Origin: Saccoglossus kowalevskii
Lineage: Eukaryota > Hemichordata > Enteropneusta > Harrimaniidae
Length of the DNA: 51,744 bases
Direction of reading: 5' to 3'
Assembly: GCF_000003605.2 (NCBI RefSeq)
Contig: NW_003120920.1
Coordinates: forward strand, 239,381-291,124
Part shown: positions 27,901 through 41,800 of the stretch, piece by piece
How positions within the stretch are numbered: the first letter of the stretch is position 1
How the letters are laid out: each line of letters starts with the position of its first letter
Position numbers and translations under genes: made by a program
Notes under the pieces: model-generated
Database searches by the model: none
The model's input: only the letters and a program-made list of their open reading frames with translations
Told to the model about the DNA's origin: nothing

Positions 27901-30900
27901 ACATCTGCGCGAGACTTTAGTACTTTGATCATGATACTCCCACGAAAATACAACTTGGGTTTGTTATGCGGCAGGCGGGAAAAAAAATGAAGATAAAAAT
28001 AAGTTTTTTTTAGCAATTTTTTGCACTTACAATACGGTTGGCGCAAGAAATTACGCTGAAATAAAATTTTATTTTTTTTATTTATTTTTTGGCTCCTGTT
28101 CATTCGGCGGGTTCGCGAAACAAGGGATAATAAAAGTCTGGCCTAAATTCGTGATAGGTGTGCTTCTACTGAAACAAATGCAATATCTGAATTGGATATT
28201 ACCCTGAAGACAAATGTGTTTCTCAAAAATGTGAGAAGTTTTTACCAGTAAATTCTAACAGCAAATAAAGTGGCCATACACAAAGTACATAGATACATAC
28301 TCATAGTACAAATATGGTGTGTATGCATATTCTACAAGGTTTGATGATCGTTACAAATTACGAAAACAGGCATTCTGTCATAAAAATCTTTCTTTAAATA
28401 ATAATAATTCTGTAAATTTAAAAACTTCTTTGAGAGTTGGGAGACGGTATCTTATTCCTAAGTAATCAGTAACAAATGTTTTGGGAGTGAATTCAGTAAT
28501 TTAAGTTTAACACTGCATGACAATAACCTGGTGGCCAATAAAAATAAACCTCCCATAACAAAAAAACACCTCATGAAACAAAGCAAAAAGATTAGATGAT
28601 TCAGGGGAATTTCTCTATCTTGGCAGATGAGTTTAACCTTTCTATTAGGTGTACAAGTAGCTTAACGTTCCACAGCATGTCAGTCAGTTGCTGTTACTAG
28701 TGGGGACATAGTTTAGAACCAGTGCAAAGTTAAACCAAGACGCCTCAGGGGACAATGTAGCCAGGAATCCATACAGAGAACACTTAAGAATAGCCTAGTG
28801 AATCACTATGCAACTACGTAGTCGCCACACAACTCAGTGTCATTACTGATTGGGTGTCCAACTTTAGCACATTTCCATGGTAATGGGGCATGCGCAGACC
28901 GACTTGAAGTTTAGAAACACCTAAAACAATACTATATACTAATTCACTATATAGAACAATAAATTTTTAGTCAATCGTCTTCTGATCATAGACTGTGTCT
29001 AGACGAAAGGCAGTGTATATCAACAGTACATAATCTAGAGATTTCGCTAGCATTGATACCAACATACAAGACGAACATGACCCCCAAAAAATGCGTTTCA
29101 GTGTTATCGACTAGCAATGAATCTGAATGCATATCGTTAATTTGATACAACAATGCGATTGTTTTGAGGACGCAAGTACATATTTTCTGCATCATTTCGA
29201 TAATTGTTGCAATCTTTGTATCGCGCATAATGAATACTGTAGTAGCGCACATGAACCAACCTATTTATCGTATACTGCAGTATTTTCAATAATTAACGCA
29301 ATCTCTGAATCGCGCATAATGAATGCCGTAATAGTACACATGAACCAACCTATTTATCGTATACTGCAGTATTTTCAATAATTAACGTAATCTCTGAATC
29401 GCGCATAATGAATTCCGTAGTAGTGCACATGAACCAACCTATTTATCGTATACTGCAGTATTTTCAATAATTAACGCAATCTCTGAATTGCGCATAATGA
29501 ATGCCGTAATAGTACACATGAACCAACCTATTTATCGTATACTGCAGTATTTTCAATAATTAACGCAATCTCTGAATCGCGCATAATGAATACTGTAGTA
29601 GTGCACATGAACCAACCTATTTATCGTATACTGCAGTATTGTCAATAATTAACGCAATCTCTGAATCATGCATAATGAATTCCGTAGTAGTGCACATGAA
29701 CCAACCTATTTATCGTATACTGCAGCATTTTCAATAATTAACGCAATCTCTGAATCGCGCATAATGAATACTGTAGTAGTGCACATGAACCAACCTATTT
29801 ATCGTATACTGCAGTATTTTCAATAATTAACGTAATCTCTGAATCGCGCATAATGAATGCCGTAATAGTACACATGAACCAACCTATTTATCGTATACTG
29901 CAGTATTTTCAATAATTAACGTAATCTCTGAATCGCGCATAATGAATGCCGTAATAGTACACATGAACCAACCTATTTATCGTATACTGCAGTATTGTCA
30001 ATAATTAACGTAATCTCTGAATCGCGCATAATGAATGCCGTAATAGTACACATGAACCAACCTATTTATCGTATACTGCAGTATTTTCAATAATTAACGC
30101 AATCTTTGAATCGCGCATAATGAATTCCGTAATAGTGCACATGAACCAAACTATTTATCGTATACTGCAGTATTTTCAATAATTAACACAATCTCTGAAT
30201 CATGCATAATGAATTCCGTAATAGTGTACATGAACCAACCTATTTATCGTATACTGCAGTATTTTCAATAATTAACGCAATCTCTGAATCGCGCATAATG
30301 AATTCCGTAGTAGTGCACACGAACCAACCTATTTATCGTATACTGCAGTATTGTCAATAATTAACGCAATCTCTGAATCGCGCATAATGAATTCCGTAGT
30401 AGTGCACACGAACCAACCTATTTATCGTATACTGCAGTATTTTCAATAATTAACACAATCTCTAAACGATGCATAATGAATTCCGTAATAGTACACATGA
30501 ACCAACCTATTTATCATATACTGCAGTATTGTCAATAATTAACACAATCTCTAAATCATGCATAATGAATTCCGTAGTAGTGCACACGAACCAACCTATT
30601 TATCGTATACTGCAGTATTTTCAATAATTAACACAATCTCTAAACGATGCATAATGAATTCCGTAATAGTACACATGAACCAACCTATTTATCGTATACT
30701 GCAGTATTGTCAATAATTAACACAATCTCTAAATCATGCATAATGAATTCCGTAATAGTACACATGAACCAACCTATTTATCGTATACTGCAGTATTGTC
30801 AATAATTAACACAATCTCTAAATCATGCATAATGAATTCCGTAGTAGTGCACATGAACCAACTTATTTATCGTATACTGCAGTATTTTCAATAATTAACG

Positions 30901-32792
30901 CAATCTCTGAATCGCGCATAATGAATTCTGTAGTAGTGCACACGAACCAACCTATTTATCGTATACTGCAGTATTTTCAATAATTAACACAATCTTTGAA
31001 TCGCGCATAATGAATTCTGTAGTAGTGCACATGAACCAACCTATTTATCGTATACTGCAGTATTTTCAATAATTAACGCAATCTCTGAATCGCGCATAAT
31101 GAATTCCGTAATAGTACACATGAACCAAACTATTTATCGTATACTGCAGTATTGTCAATAATTAACGCAATCTCTGAATCGCGCATAATGAATTCCGTAG
31201 TAGTGCACATGAACCAACCTATTTATCGTATACTGCAGTATTTTCAATAATTAACACAATCTCTGAATCGCGCATAATGAATTCCGTAGTAGTGCACACG
31301 AACCAACCTATTTATCGTATACTGCAGTATTTTCAATAATTAACGCTATCTCTAAATCATGCATAATGAATTCCGTAATAGTACACATGAACCAACCTAT
31401 TTATCGTATACTGCAGTATTTTCAATAATTAACGTAATCTCTGAATCATGCATAATGAATTCCGTAATAGTACACATGAACCAACCTATTTATCGTATAC
31501 TGCAGTATTTTCAATAATTATTGCAATAACACGATCTCTGAATCACGCATAGTGAACACAATATAAGTACACATGAACCAACCTATTTATTGAATACATA
31601 TTGGCCACTGAAAATACTGTGAAATACTTTTTCGCTGAAAAGGCTATTTGGGTGTTTTGTGTGGAATTTATTTTCACTGATTTTTGATGAGTTTAATGTA
31701 AAATATAGGAAAAAAAGTATATTCGCTGGATTTTATTTTCACGGAAACATCCCTTCAGCGAAAATAGCGAAAATAAAGTATTCTACAGTACTTTATTTTC
31801 ACTGGAGGGATGATTCAGTGAAAATAAAATCCAGCAAATATACCTTTCAATCTATAAATGAACTCTTTACAAGTAAAAACACCAGAAAAATCTTTCAGCG
31901 AAAATTAATTGGTTCAAGTATTTTACAAAAGACATGTATAAATTATTGGCCACCATTTTATACACTTGCACTAAATAGTAAAACAGTCTGATTCATGGAG
32001 TCTCCATAAGATAATTTAGTTTGCCACATGACATATACAAGATCAATAACATTATGAAATTAATAAGAATAGTACAATAATTATCAACAGTTTTCTCTAC
32101 TGTCTTCAATCACTGTGATTACAACACAAATATCTACAGTATACAACAACTAAACTGCTAGTGTGTGTATCGGCAGAAACGTACATCTCATCTCTTCTGG
32201 CAGATTTTTTATTCGAAAGGCAATCATTCACATTTATTTAGTCTAACATGCACATAATGTAGCTATTATTTTTAGGTAATTTTACCAAATATTTGTACAG
32301 TTACAGCAGATTCTCAACCACCCAGTTGTTTTGAATTAAAACAATGCACCAACCACACTTCTTGCAGAATAATTTTGAACACAAAACATTTTCGCTGCTT
32401 GAAGTTTTCATGATTTCAGAATAATATAGCATTCATGTCGTAGGACCCAGAGAAAATGTTCACAAATTGTCGCAAAAGTTTGTCTTTTGAAGTAGTCCAC
32501 ACACAAACAAATACAACTCCACTCAACACAAATGAAAATATCATGACAGCTATTTAAAACAAAGTATCAATTTGATAGTTGCCAAATTTATTCTCACCTG
32601 TCCAGCTACAGGCGGCTGGCCTTGCTGCTGGCTCCACTGCTGCTGCTGTTGTGGTGGCGGCGGCGGCGGTGGGGGCTGCGGCGGCATCTGTTGTTGCACA
32701 TATGGCTGCTGCTGATGTTGCTGCTGTTGTGGGTAACCCATTTGTTGACCTTGTTGTGGATAATTTGGAGGCATCTAAGAAGGCAATAAAAT

Positions 32793-32833
<41 letters not shown>

Positions 32834-35800
32834 TCTCCATACTCAACTAAGTAATTTATGCTGGGCCTCATTATGCACACAAAACAGTCCTTCGTGATAA
32901 GGCCAAAAGCAAAAGCAAAACAAACTTATGTTGCCATCAAGTTGAAAAATTGAAAAAAAATAAAAACAAGCAGCCTATCGGCTGAGATAGCTCCGCTGTT
33001 AGCAATGCACATTTCAATTAAAGAACTGAAGACATCATTAGAAAATGAACAATATGAATAGTATCAAAGCAATCGGACTTACAGTTTTTAACAAGAAGTC
33101 GAAAATATCACTTTTTACCAAAAATTACAAAAATATTCACCAAAATAAATTAATTAGAGAATTGAAGACATCATCACAAAACGAACAAATCTAAGAGAGG
33201 TCCACATGTAGTACCTATATATGTAATATCAAAGCAATCGGACTTACAGTTTTCAACAAGAAGTCGAAAATATCACTTTTTACCAAAAATGACAAAAATA
33301 TTCACCAAAATTAGAGAATTGAAGATATCATCACAAAATGAACAAATCTGAGAGAGGTCCACATGTAGTACCTATATATGTAATATCAAAGCAATCGGAC
33401 TTGCGGTTTTTAACAAGAAGTCAAAAATATCACTTTTTACCAAAAATGACAAAAATATTCACCAAAATTAGAGAATTGAAGATATCATCACGAAATAAAC
33501 AAATCTGAGAGAGGTCCACATGTAGTACCTATATATGTAATATCAAAGCAATTGCACTTGCGGTTTTTAACAAGAAGTCGAAAGAATCAGTTTTTACCAA
33601 AAATGACAAAAATATTCACCAAAATTAGAGAATTAAAGATATCAACATGAAATGAACAAACCTAAGAGAGGTCTACCCAAGGTACATATACACCAAGTAT
33701 CAAAGCATTTAGGCTTGTAGTTTTCAAGAAGAAGTCGAAAAAGTAAAACATTGACACGACGACGACGACGGACAATCACTCATATGATAAGCTCCGCTCG
33801 ACAAAGTCGACAGCAGAGCTAAAAATGGGTCGGTCGGTCAGATTTTTTTTTTTTTAAATTTATAAAAACTAGGGGTATTTTGTGCATTTCATGCATTAAA
33901 AGTTAAATTTACTACAACAAACGTAGTGTTTTTGAATCAAAATAATGTTTTTATTTAATTAAGAAAATACAAAATGGCCTGAAATGCAAAAGACGCGTTT
34001 GCTCTTCAGACTTCATAGTATTCGGAACATGTCAGAGAAATACAGATCAACCCGAGGTTTAAAGTCGTCACATATCCCCCAGGGACCAAACAACGGTCCA
34101 GGATCGTTAATTTATAGATGAAACACTTTTTAACTGCTTAAAATGGTGAGTTTTTAATATTTGGGCCGCGACCCGATATTTCATATTTTTTGGTCCGTCG
34201 CTGAGGGCAACAAAACAATTTTCTATTTGGCTTAATGTATATCCATGCTTCTCAGCCAATCTTGCAATATAATGCAAGCCACAATGGAAGTAAACAGACA
34301 TAATGGACGTGATCAAAGGTCAAAATGGTTCAACTGAAAACAGCATTCCCATTTCTGTTGAATATAAAAGTTCTTCCTGGGTTAATTAAAATGAAGCACC
34401 AACTAAATTGATTATCAATGTTAATTATCTATACTGAATGTTATGCTAATGATCTGTGGTTTTTGCATAAAATTGAACAGTTGTACTGCAATTCAAAATG
34501 AAATTTTTCAGTTTAGAATTTTTTTGCAAAGGGAAAGGAAAACTTTTTGTAAACGTCATCGCGACTCGGCTGTGTTAGGTCCACAGTGAAATTGTCGAGG
34601 CTAATTTTTTATATTTTCACAGACTTTATGAAAATTGAGTCCCTGTGAGATTAAAGTTGTTTGCAATAACTTTGCCTGGCAACCATTTTTGTCATGGGGT
34701 AACCAAATGTGAAAACTAAAAACACATCCTAGTTGCATAGCCCAATGCAGTATTATTGTACTTGGACATTAAATAGTGTTTGTTTGAGCAGTTGTTTAAA
34801 AAAAGCTTAAAAAGTTAAAAGGTTACTAAAGTGGACTGATGTCCATAGAAATAAAACCAAAAACTTTATTGGAGTGGGTTATTTTTATTTCAATCGCTTA
34901 CAAACAATTGCGTGAAAACATACACACGCACACGATAGTAGACAAAATTCAATTTAAATAAAACAAACTTATTGAAAGACCACAGTGGAATGTCATACTT
35001 GAAGTGCAGAGAATTGTAATTCAATTAAAGTTTTCATAAATCACCACACAGACCTACTTTAAGAATTTCACTCAGCAAAGTCAAATGAATGAAGATGTTC
35101 AGTGGTAAGCTACTATTACTAAGGTATTGTATTAAAGAACTTTGATAAATCAGTATGGACAGCATAAATAATGCATGCAGACAAGCTTCAACATGCCTGC
35201 TGCGATACCATTATGTGCATAGCTTTTAACCAGTGGCCCTTTCATATGGTAACTCTACACTCAGGACAAGCACAGACAGATTCGTTTTCTTGCGAGTATG
35301 AAGTTGTACGAATTTGAATAGATTTCACTATTCAACTGGTTAACTAACGAAGATAACAGTGCACAGGAAAAATATAGTAATAAAAGTAATGTTTCTCCAC
35401 TGGAGAAGTCCCCTTTTCTACTCTTATTAGTAAGAGAAACCTAATAAGCAGATGGTCATGTTTTCAAGATCAGTTTACTTTCAAGTGAGAATTCCCAGAA
35501 CATACTATTGTATTCATTAGGGGTGGGTAGCTAGCGTACCGAGTGGGTGACACTCGCATTATGACTGTATCATTACACGCAAATGCCATCTAACAACAAT
35601 AATCGCAGTATTAGGTTTGGCAAATGTTTTGTGTTGTCTTACCTGTTGTTGCGTGTACTGACTATGTTGTCCGGCGATGTTAGGAGGTCCATGTTGTGGT
35701 CCATGTTGTGATCTATGTTGTCCTGGTATTGGATATCTCTGTTGTGAACTGTTCGGGTAAGACCTACCACCATACTGTCCTTGTTGGTAACCACTGGATG

Positions 35801-38800
35801 TGTTGGGCATCATGTAGCCACTTTGTTGTCTTTTCTGCATTTCCATCATCCCACCCATCTGAAGAAAGATTCAGAAATGTTAGTACTTTCATCAACCTGT
35901 GTTTTTCAGAGTACTTGACTCGTCTCCCAAGCACAAAAACTACATGAGCAATTAGGCTTGTGGTTTTCAAGAAGTAGTTCTTTGAAGCAAAATTTGGTGG
36001 GAGGACAACAGTAGAAAATTGCCTACATAAAGATGTCAGCGGAGTAAGGAAAAGTGAAAGAAATATTGAAATAAATGTTACACTCAAAATAACATTCACC
36101 TATGAGATCTAAGTTAATAATAGGCCTTTTCAAGTCATAGAGTACACCAAACTGTTATACCAGTTATATTATGAGTATTACGAGAATTATGAATATTATT
36201 TTCAGGGCTATTTGATTGCATAACTTTGCCCCAACAAATTGTTATACAGTGGTATTTTTCCATAATATTTGGGCAGAAATAGTCTTATTAAACTTTTTAT
36301 TTCTGATTCTTCCAATGAGAAGCATTACATGGATATTCAGATAATGACATTTCAACTATAGGTGCTTGGTGCAAGAACTGAATCAGGTAACCCTACATCA
36401 TAAGCCGATCAGATGACAGTAATGCAAGACTTGTACATTCTTTTGCTTGTGAAGCCCTCTGATGGATCAGCCTGTATACCTAGTCGTATAGTACTTGCAC
36501 CTGTAGAATGGTATTCCCCCATATCAATATCAGAGCAGCAATCAACTATTTACACACAAAACAAATGACACACTGAATCAGTATAGTACAATTAACCTCA
36601 TACAATTAATTAACAATCAACAGCTGCAACTCAACCAGTTCCCATTCATAAAAGGGGCGTCTCCCACAGACTGACACCCCCCTTGGGTGAAGCCGAGGTC
36701 ACCTACCTGCCAGCATGTGCTGAAATAATTAGCATACTTCAATTGCCTACTTAAGAATTCATCTCCTGCTACAAAGCTATCAAATCAATTTACATAACAA
36801 AGGCCAGACTGGGGGATGCCCACAAGTTCAATATGTTTATTTTTGGATACAGCTGTGTATAATATGACACCCTAGTTTCAGACTTATGGACAAACCAGCT
36901 AGGTGGGCGATAGCTATTCAAGGGGGCCATTGTTCACATTTAATCGGTGGAAAACCTATTAATAAGCCAGCCATGCGTGAAAGCAAAGTTGCAGGATGGC
37001 ATCTACGTTTTGGAATGTTATCTATTGTAACTGATGGGTGGCGGTATTGTATTGAACTCCTGTTTAAATTTTAAAACATACCAACACATTACAATAAGTC
37101 ATCAATAATTTGATGAAATATACAAGGGTTGCAGCTGCGAATATTTCCTAACAACAGAAGACCCTTTACAGCAGTTTGTTGGGATTAAGACCAATGCATC
37201 AAACCTAAACACTTCCTCATCACATGTATCACTGTTCCCGAGTTGTTATTCTATTGTGAAGTCCATGAAAAATGAAGAGATCTCCCTCAAGCAAGCGACT
37301 TTCTATACAAGATTGATTTAGGGTAGGCAGATATAAATTCAGACTACCTGAATTTACATGTGAATTGCATATATTTTGCATAATTTTTCATTTTATTGAA
37401 CTCAAGAGATCCATGCCATTCACAAATGTTCACCACCATACCTTTGCGATGCAGTACAGGCCATCACCAAGTAAAAACTGATGTTATGACATGAAGTACA
37501 AACCTTTTCCATACAATAAAGATGAGGAGAATTATACTCTCATTTCTTCATATGAACTTTCAATTACTTTTATGGTTGTCGTACATTGCATCATTGGCAA
37601 AGACACTAAACACATTTGCACCGATTTTCGCCAGCCAAGGTTCGTTAATTCGGCTATCACCTCATAGTTTGACTATAACAATTCCTACTATAATCCTATA
37701 TTCCTTGTCGATAAAATCAAACAACTGAGCATGTACATTTTCATGGTAAAGGAAACAAGAAGTCATGTGACATGTTTTCTTAGCAAGTATGGCATTTCTC
37801 TCAGTTAAGCTATGCAATAATAACAAGATGACAAAATCTATTGATATGAATTGTTGTTACAAGGACCCTGATTGGTGGATTCAGCTCTTTGGCATGCCAA
37901 ATTCAGTCATTTAATTTAACTGAGGTTAAATACAAGATTTTTTTCTAACTGGTTCATACATAGTTTTCTAAAAGCTATGAGAGATTGGTGACAGCGAAAT
38001 CATACGAAGCAAATGATTTGCACTAAATAAAGATAATCCGTGTTAAAACAATATAGGTTGTGCACATGTAAAGGTTAATGATTTTAGATTTGAAAAAAAA
38101 ATTGAGATATTGGCAATCATTTACCCCGCATTTTCAGTCTTATCCAGCAAAACAAGATGCATTTTTTAGAAATGTTGAAAGCCAGCACAGACATTTAATA
38201 ACTAAGAAATATCTAATTCCAAATTTGCACTAAAATTGATAACAGTACGAAAGAATGTTAAATGGATGCAACTAAAACAATTGCTACAGCAACAACATTA
38301 AATCATACGTGGATCATCGTACATTGCATTACCATATCTGTTGACTTGTTCTCAGGTATTTTGCATTTCATAAAACTAGTGTTGAGGGCTACCAAAACCG
38401 AAAAGACTGTCACATGACATGAATGAATGAATGTTGGTTTCAAATTGTGGTTTTGGTTTTCTGGTAATTTGGAAACAAAGTTGTATTTTCACTACATTCT
38501 CAGTGACTTTACCCACTGTAAATAAAGATTTTTCACTCGATAGTCATCACGCCGAGTTTAATATCACTCCCAAGCGACATATACAACACATGTAAAATAC
38601 AATGACTACAAGAAAACAAGAATATTGATCATTTGAAAAAATTGTATTTATAAATGTAGTACTGTGCTTGCAGAACCAAACCAAACCAAAAATTGCATGC
38701 AAGACTATTAATATGATGCAACCAGAGTTTCAATGAAAACAGCAGAGGAATTTACATAAAGCATACATTCATCGCAAATAAACCCAATTTTCCTCGTTTT

Positions 38801-41800
38801 AAATGAAGAGGCCTATACAATGGAGGAGGGTTAAATTTTGAGTTGAAGGAACTTGTGTACATATTTGGGGTGGCTGTCCTCCCGGAATAAAAAACAAATA
38901 TCAGAATAGCAAGAAAATAATGAGCAAGTCTCGTATAAAGAATCAGAAGCACATCGCCAGGGGCATAACTGAAAAGGTCACACATACACTGATAGTACAG
39001 TGTCCGCCTTTAACAAAATAATACAGGATGATGACAATACATTGGAGCTAAGCAATACACACAGCCACAATCATGGTAATCATGTCACATTCCAGGGAAA
39101 TAAAAACCCCACTTGATGAATGAATGAGCATATCGATGAATGAACACTTAGAACTGAGAAAGCACATGGCTACTTAGCATAAAAGGGGTATCAACTATAC
39201 ATGTTTTAACACTACAAATGAGATTGATTTCAGCGTGGACCCCAATTGGGACGTTTTCCAGCTCATCCTGGCAAGACTGTGAGCAAGCATATCACATGCA
39301 TATCATCATCAATAAGACATATATACAAGGCATATTTTTATGATTTGATATCATTTTTTCCAGCCCAAATAGTACAGAATTTAATTTTTATGTATTTTTC
39401 TATAACTTTAGACCAAATGGACATACCGTCCCATTGCTGACTGATTTTTGGATATTCAGTGAATTGAATACTAGGTAATATGGCAGATTAGTAAGTGGTC
39501 AATTTTGTTATGAGCATGCGGTAAGGCCAAATAAAAATGTGTGCTCCCGATAACCCTACCGTAGCTAATAATGTTAGTCTACCCTAAATTTGTTTTGCCA
39601 AATATAGTGCAAAAATCATACAAGATTTCAGTGAATCTTGAATGAAACTGATTATCCAGAATTTTGGGCAAAATTAGACTTTAGTAGAAATATCATTAAA
39701 CATTGTTTTGTAACTCGGCAAACAGATTTACGGGCATGCATCAGTTCCTATTACAGCGCCATTTTTGTTGACTGAACTTCAAGTACTTTAATTAAAATTT
39801 GTCAAAGTATTATTCAATTTCATGCAAGAAATTACTGTAAAAATTTTCACTACGAATTTTCATGATTAAATGGCAATCATGACAATATTTCACTTTGGAA
39901 ACGAGTACATTTCTAACTGGTTGTAAAATATTTGCATAAATTTGTCTTTTGTGAAATTTGAAGTGGTTAACATTTTTCAAACTATGTAATCATATCATAC
40001 ACATAGGCTTGTATTAGTTTATTATGTCTGTCACTTTATCAAAATTACACACCTGTGATGCTAAACAAATGAGCAACACTGTCAAAACTATCGGAAAATT
40101 TCAACAGAGACTGGGAAAAGGAAAATAAAGATGAATTGCCAGGCAAACACATTTGTCACGTTTCCAATGTGAACTTTGGACAGCCATGCATTGCACACTA
40201 GCCAACGAGCTCATCAGTAAGAAACGCTCAAAAACTATTGACTACATTCAATAATTTGCAAAACAATGTACAATGCTTGTTTTCATTACAAAATTCAAAC
40301 TACTTTAACTAGCTTTATAATTGGTGAGAGAAAAATGTTGAGTCTGGAAAAAAAAATTTCAAAGGGAGGAGCAGTAGAAATGTTTTCACAGGAGTTCAGA
40401 GAAGTTGACTTCCAATAATATAACTTTGGACTTTGCTAACACTGCCACATTAACCAACAATTTCCCAGCATACAGTAGATCATTCAAAGTATAAAAGATT
40501 TTATGTCATTGTAAAACTACAGACTAACTCTTATTCTAATTGTTTGAGAACAATTTGTCAACTTCGACCTACTAAAAAAAAAACTAACCTAAATTCTGAA
40601 ATTCACGACCCATGTAGGCTTGATATTGTTAAACATTGCTATTATGTAATGAAAGTTGGATGGCACCATAGATACAGCAGTTTACAGATCAAGACATTTT
40701 TCCATGTAAACAACCCATGAAATCATGTGTCACTATTTGTGTACACTGTCAATTTTTAAATATTCCCCCCTATAGGTGCACTAGTACTTTCAATGAAATT
40801 ATTATATCATTCTGTGATATTGATTTATTTATTGCATTTTATTCTTCAAGTTTACCATTAATATGAATTGTGCTTTCTTGATTTGGTCAATTCTCATTTT
40901 ATTTTATTGAAAAATATTGTTTTTGTTTAGAATCCTGTAAATAGAACTAGGTTCCCCTGTAGGATTAATAAATAAATAAATTAATTTCCAACTGTAATTT
41001 TAATCTGTTTTAATACAGGGGATTAGGCTTAAAGTAGCATGCCCCATTAGAGAAGACCACAAATACAAAATGTTTTGACCCAAGGTGCATGATGTTATCC
41101 AGAGGATGTCAATTTTCTCACCCAACAACCATAAAGGAGTTAAAATATATGGACTAGCTCAATGTCAGTAGGAAGTAATTTGCATAACAATGTTCATTTG
41201 CATACACTATTGTGAATCAATGTCAACAGAACATGTGCAATACAAAACAGTTTAGTGTCACAATAATGATAAAAAAACCTTAATCCACAATTTCCACATG
41301 TAGTTAAAAATAACCATAAGAAATTTTGTAAAAGTGTTAATGAAAGTATATGAATGCAAAATAAAAAATGGACAAGTCTATGTATACTAACTAAATTATA
41401 TGGACACCCTAACAGTGACGAGCTTAAAACCATTTTTTGTACACAACACAAACTACTGTAAAATACTTTATTTTAGCTGGAATTAATTTTCGCTGAAAAA
41501 ACTTTCTGCGTTTTGCATGTAATTTATTTTCACTGATTTTTGATGAGATTAATGTAAAATATAGGAAAAAATGTATATTAGCTGGATTTTATTTCCACTG
41601 AATCATTCCTTCAGCGAAAATTAGTTCCAAGCGAAAAATAAAGTATTGTACAATATATAATTTTGACCTTAATGCTTTAAAACACGGGGGTAGAAAAGTA
41701 GAAAAAAACAATGTGATTCAGTCTTGAAGTAGTGAAAGTAATTGCATAGGCAAAGGATTTAGACAACATGGGACCCACCAAAGTTGACAAAAAGAAGACA

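Larger units (their letters stand above)
26185..32597 (-). other. ARID1 intron 3
   Basis: 6.4 kb. It holds a MITE (27581-27792), the 89-bp satellite (29222-31600), a compound MITE (31615-31930) and otherwise AT-rich sequence. The short frame at 27750-28103 overlaps the MITE and is not a gene. Confidence 0.8.
32775..35642 (-). other. ARID1 intron 2
   Basis: 2.9 kb. The left part is an (AT)n tract and a complete tandem-core element (32989-33820). The rest is AT-rich with nothing I recognise. Confidence 0.8.

Noticed and set aside
29222-31600. CRISPR-like array
   Set aside because: Regular repeats without unique spacers; the full 89-bp unit repeats, and the DNA is clearly from an animal gene.
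32579-32827. Plus-strand alanine/valine-rich frame opposite exon 3
   Set aside because: It is the complement of the polyQ/polyP exon and runs into an (AT)n tract.
36886-37074. 62-codon plus-strand frame in intron 1
   Set aside because: No domain, no splice context; treated as part of the candidate regulatory stretch.
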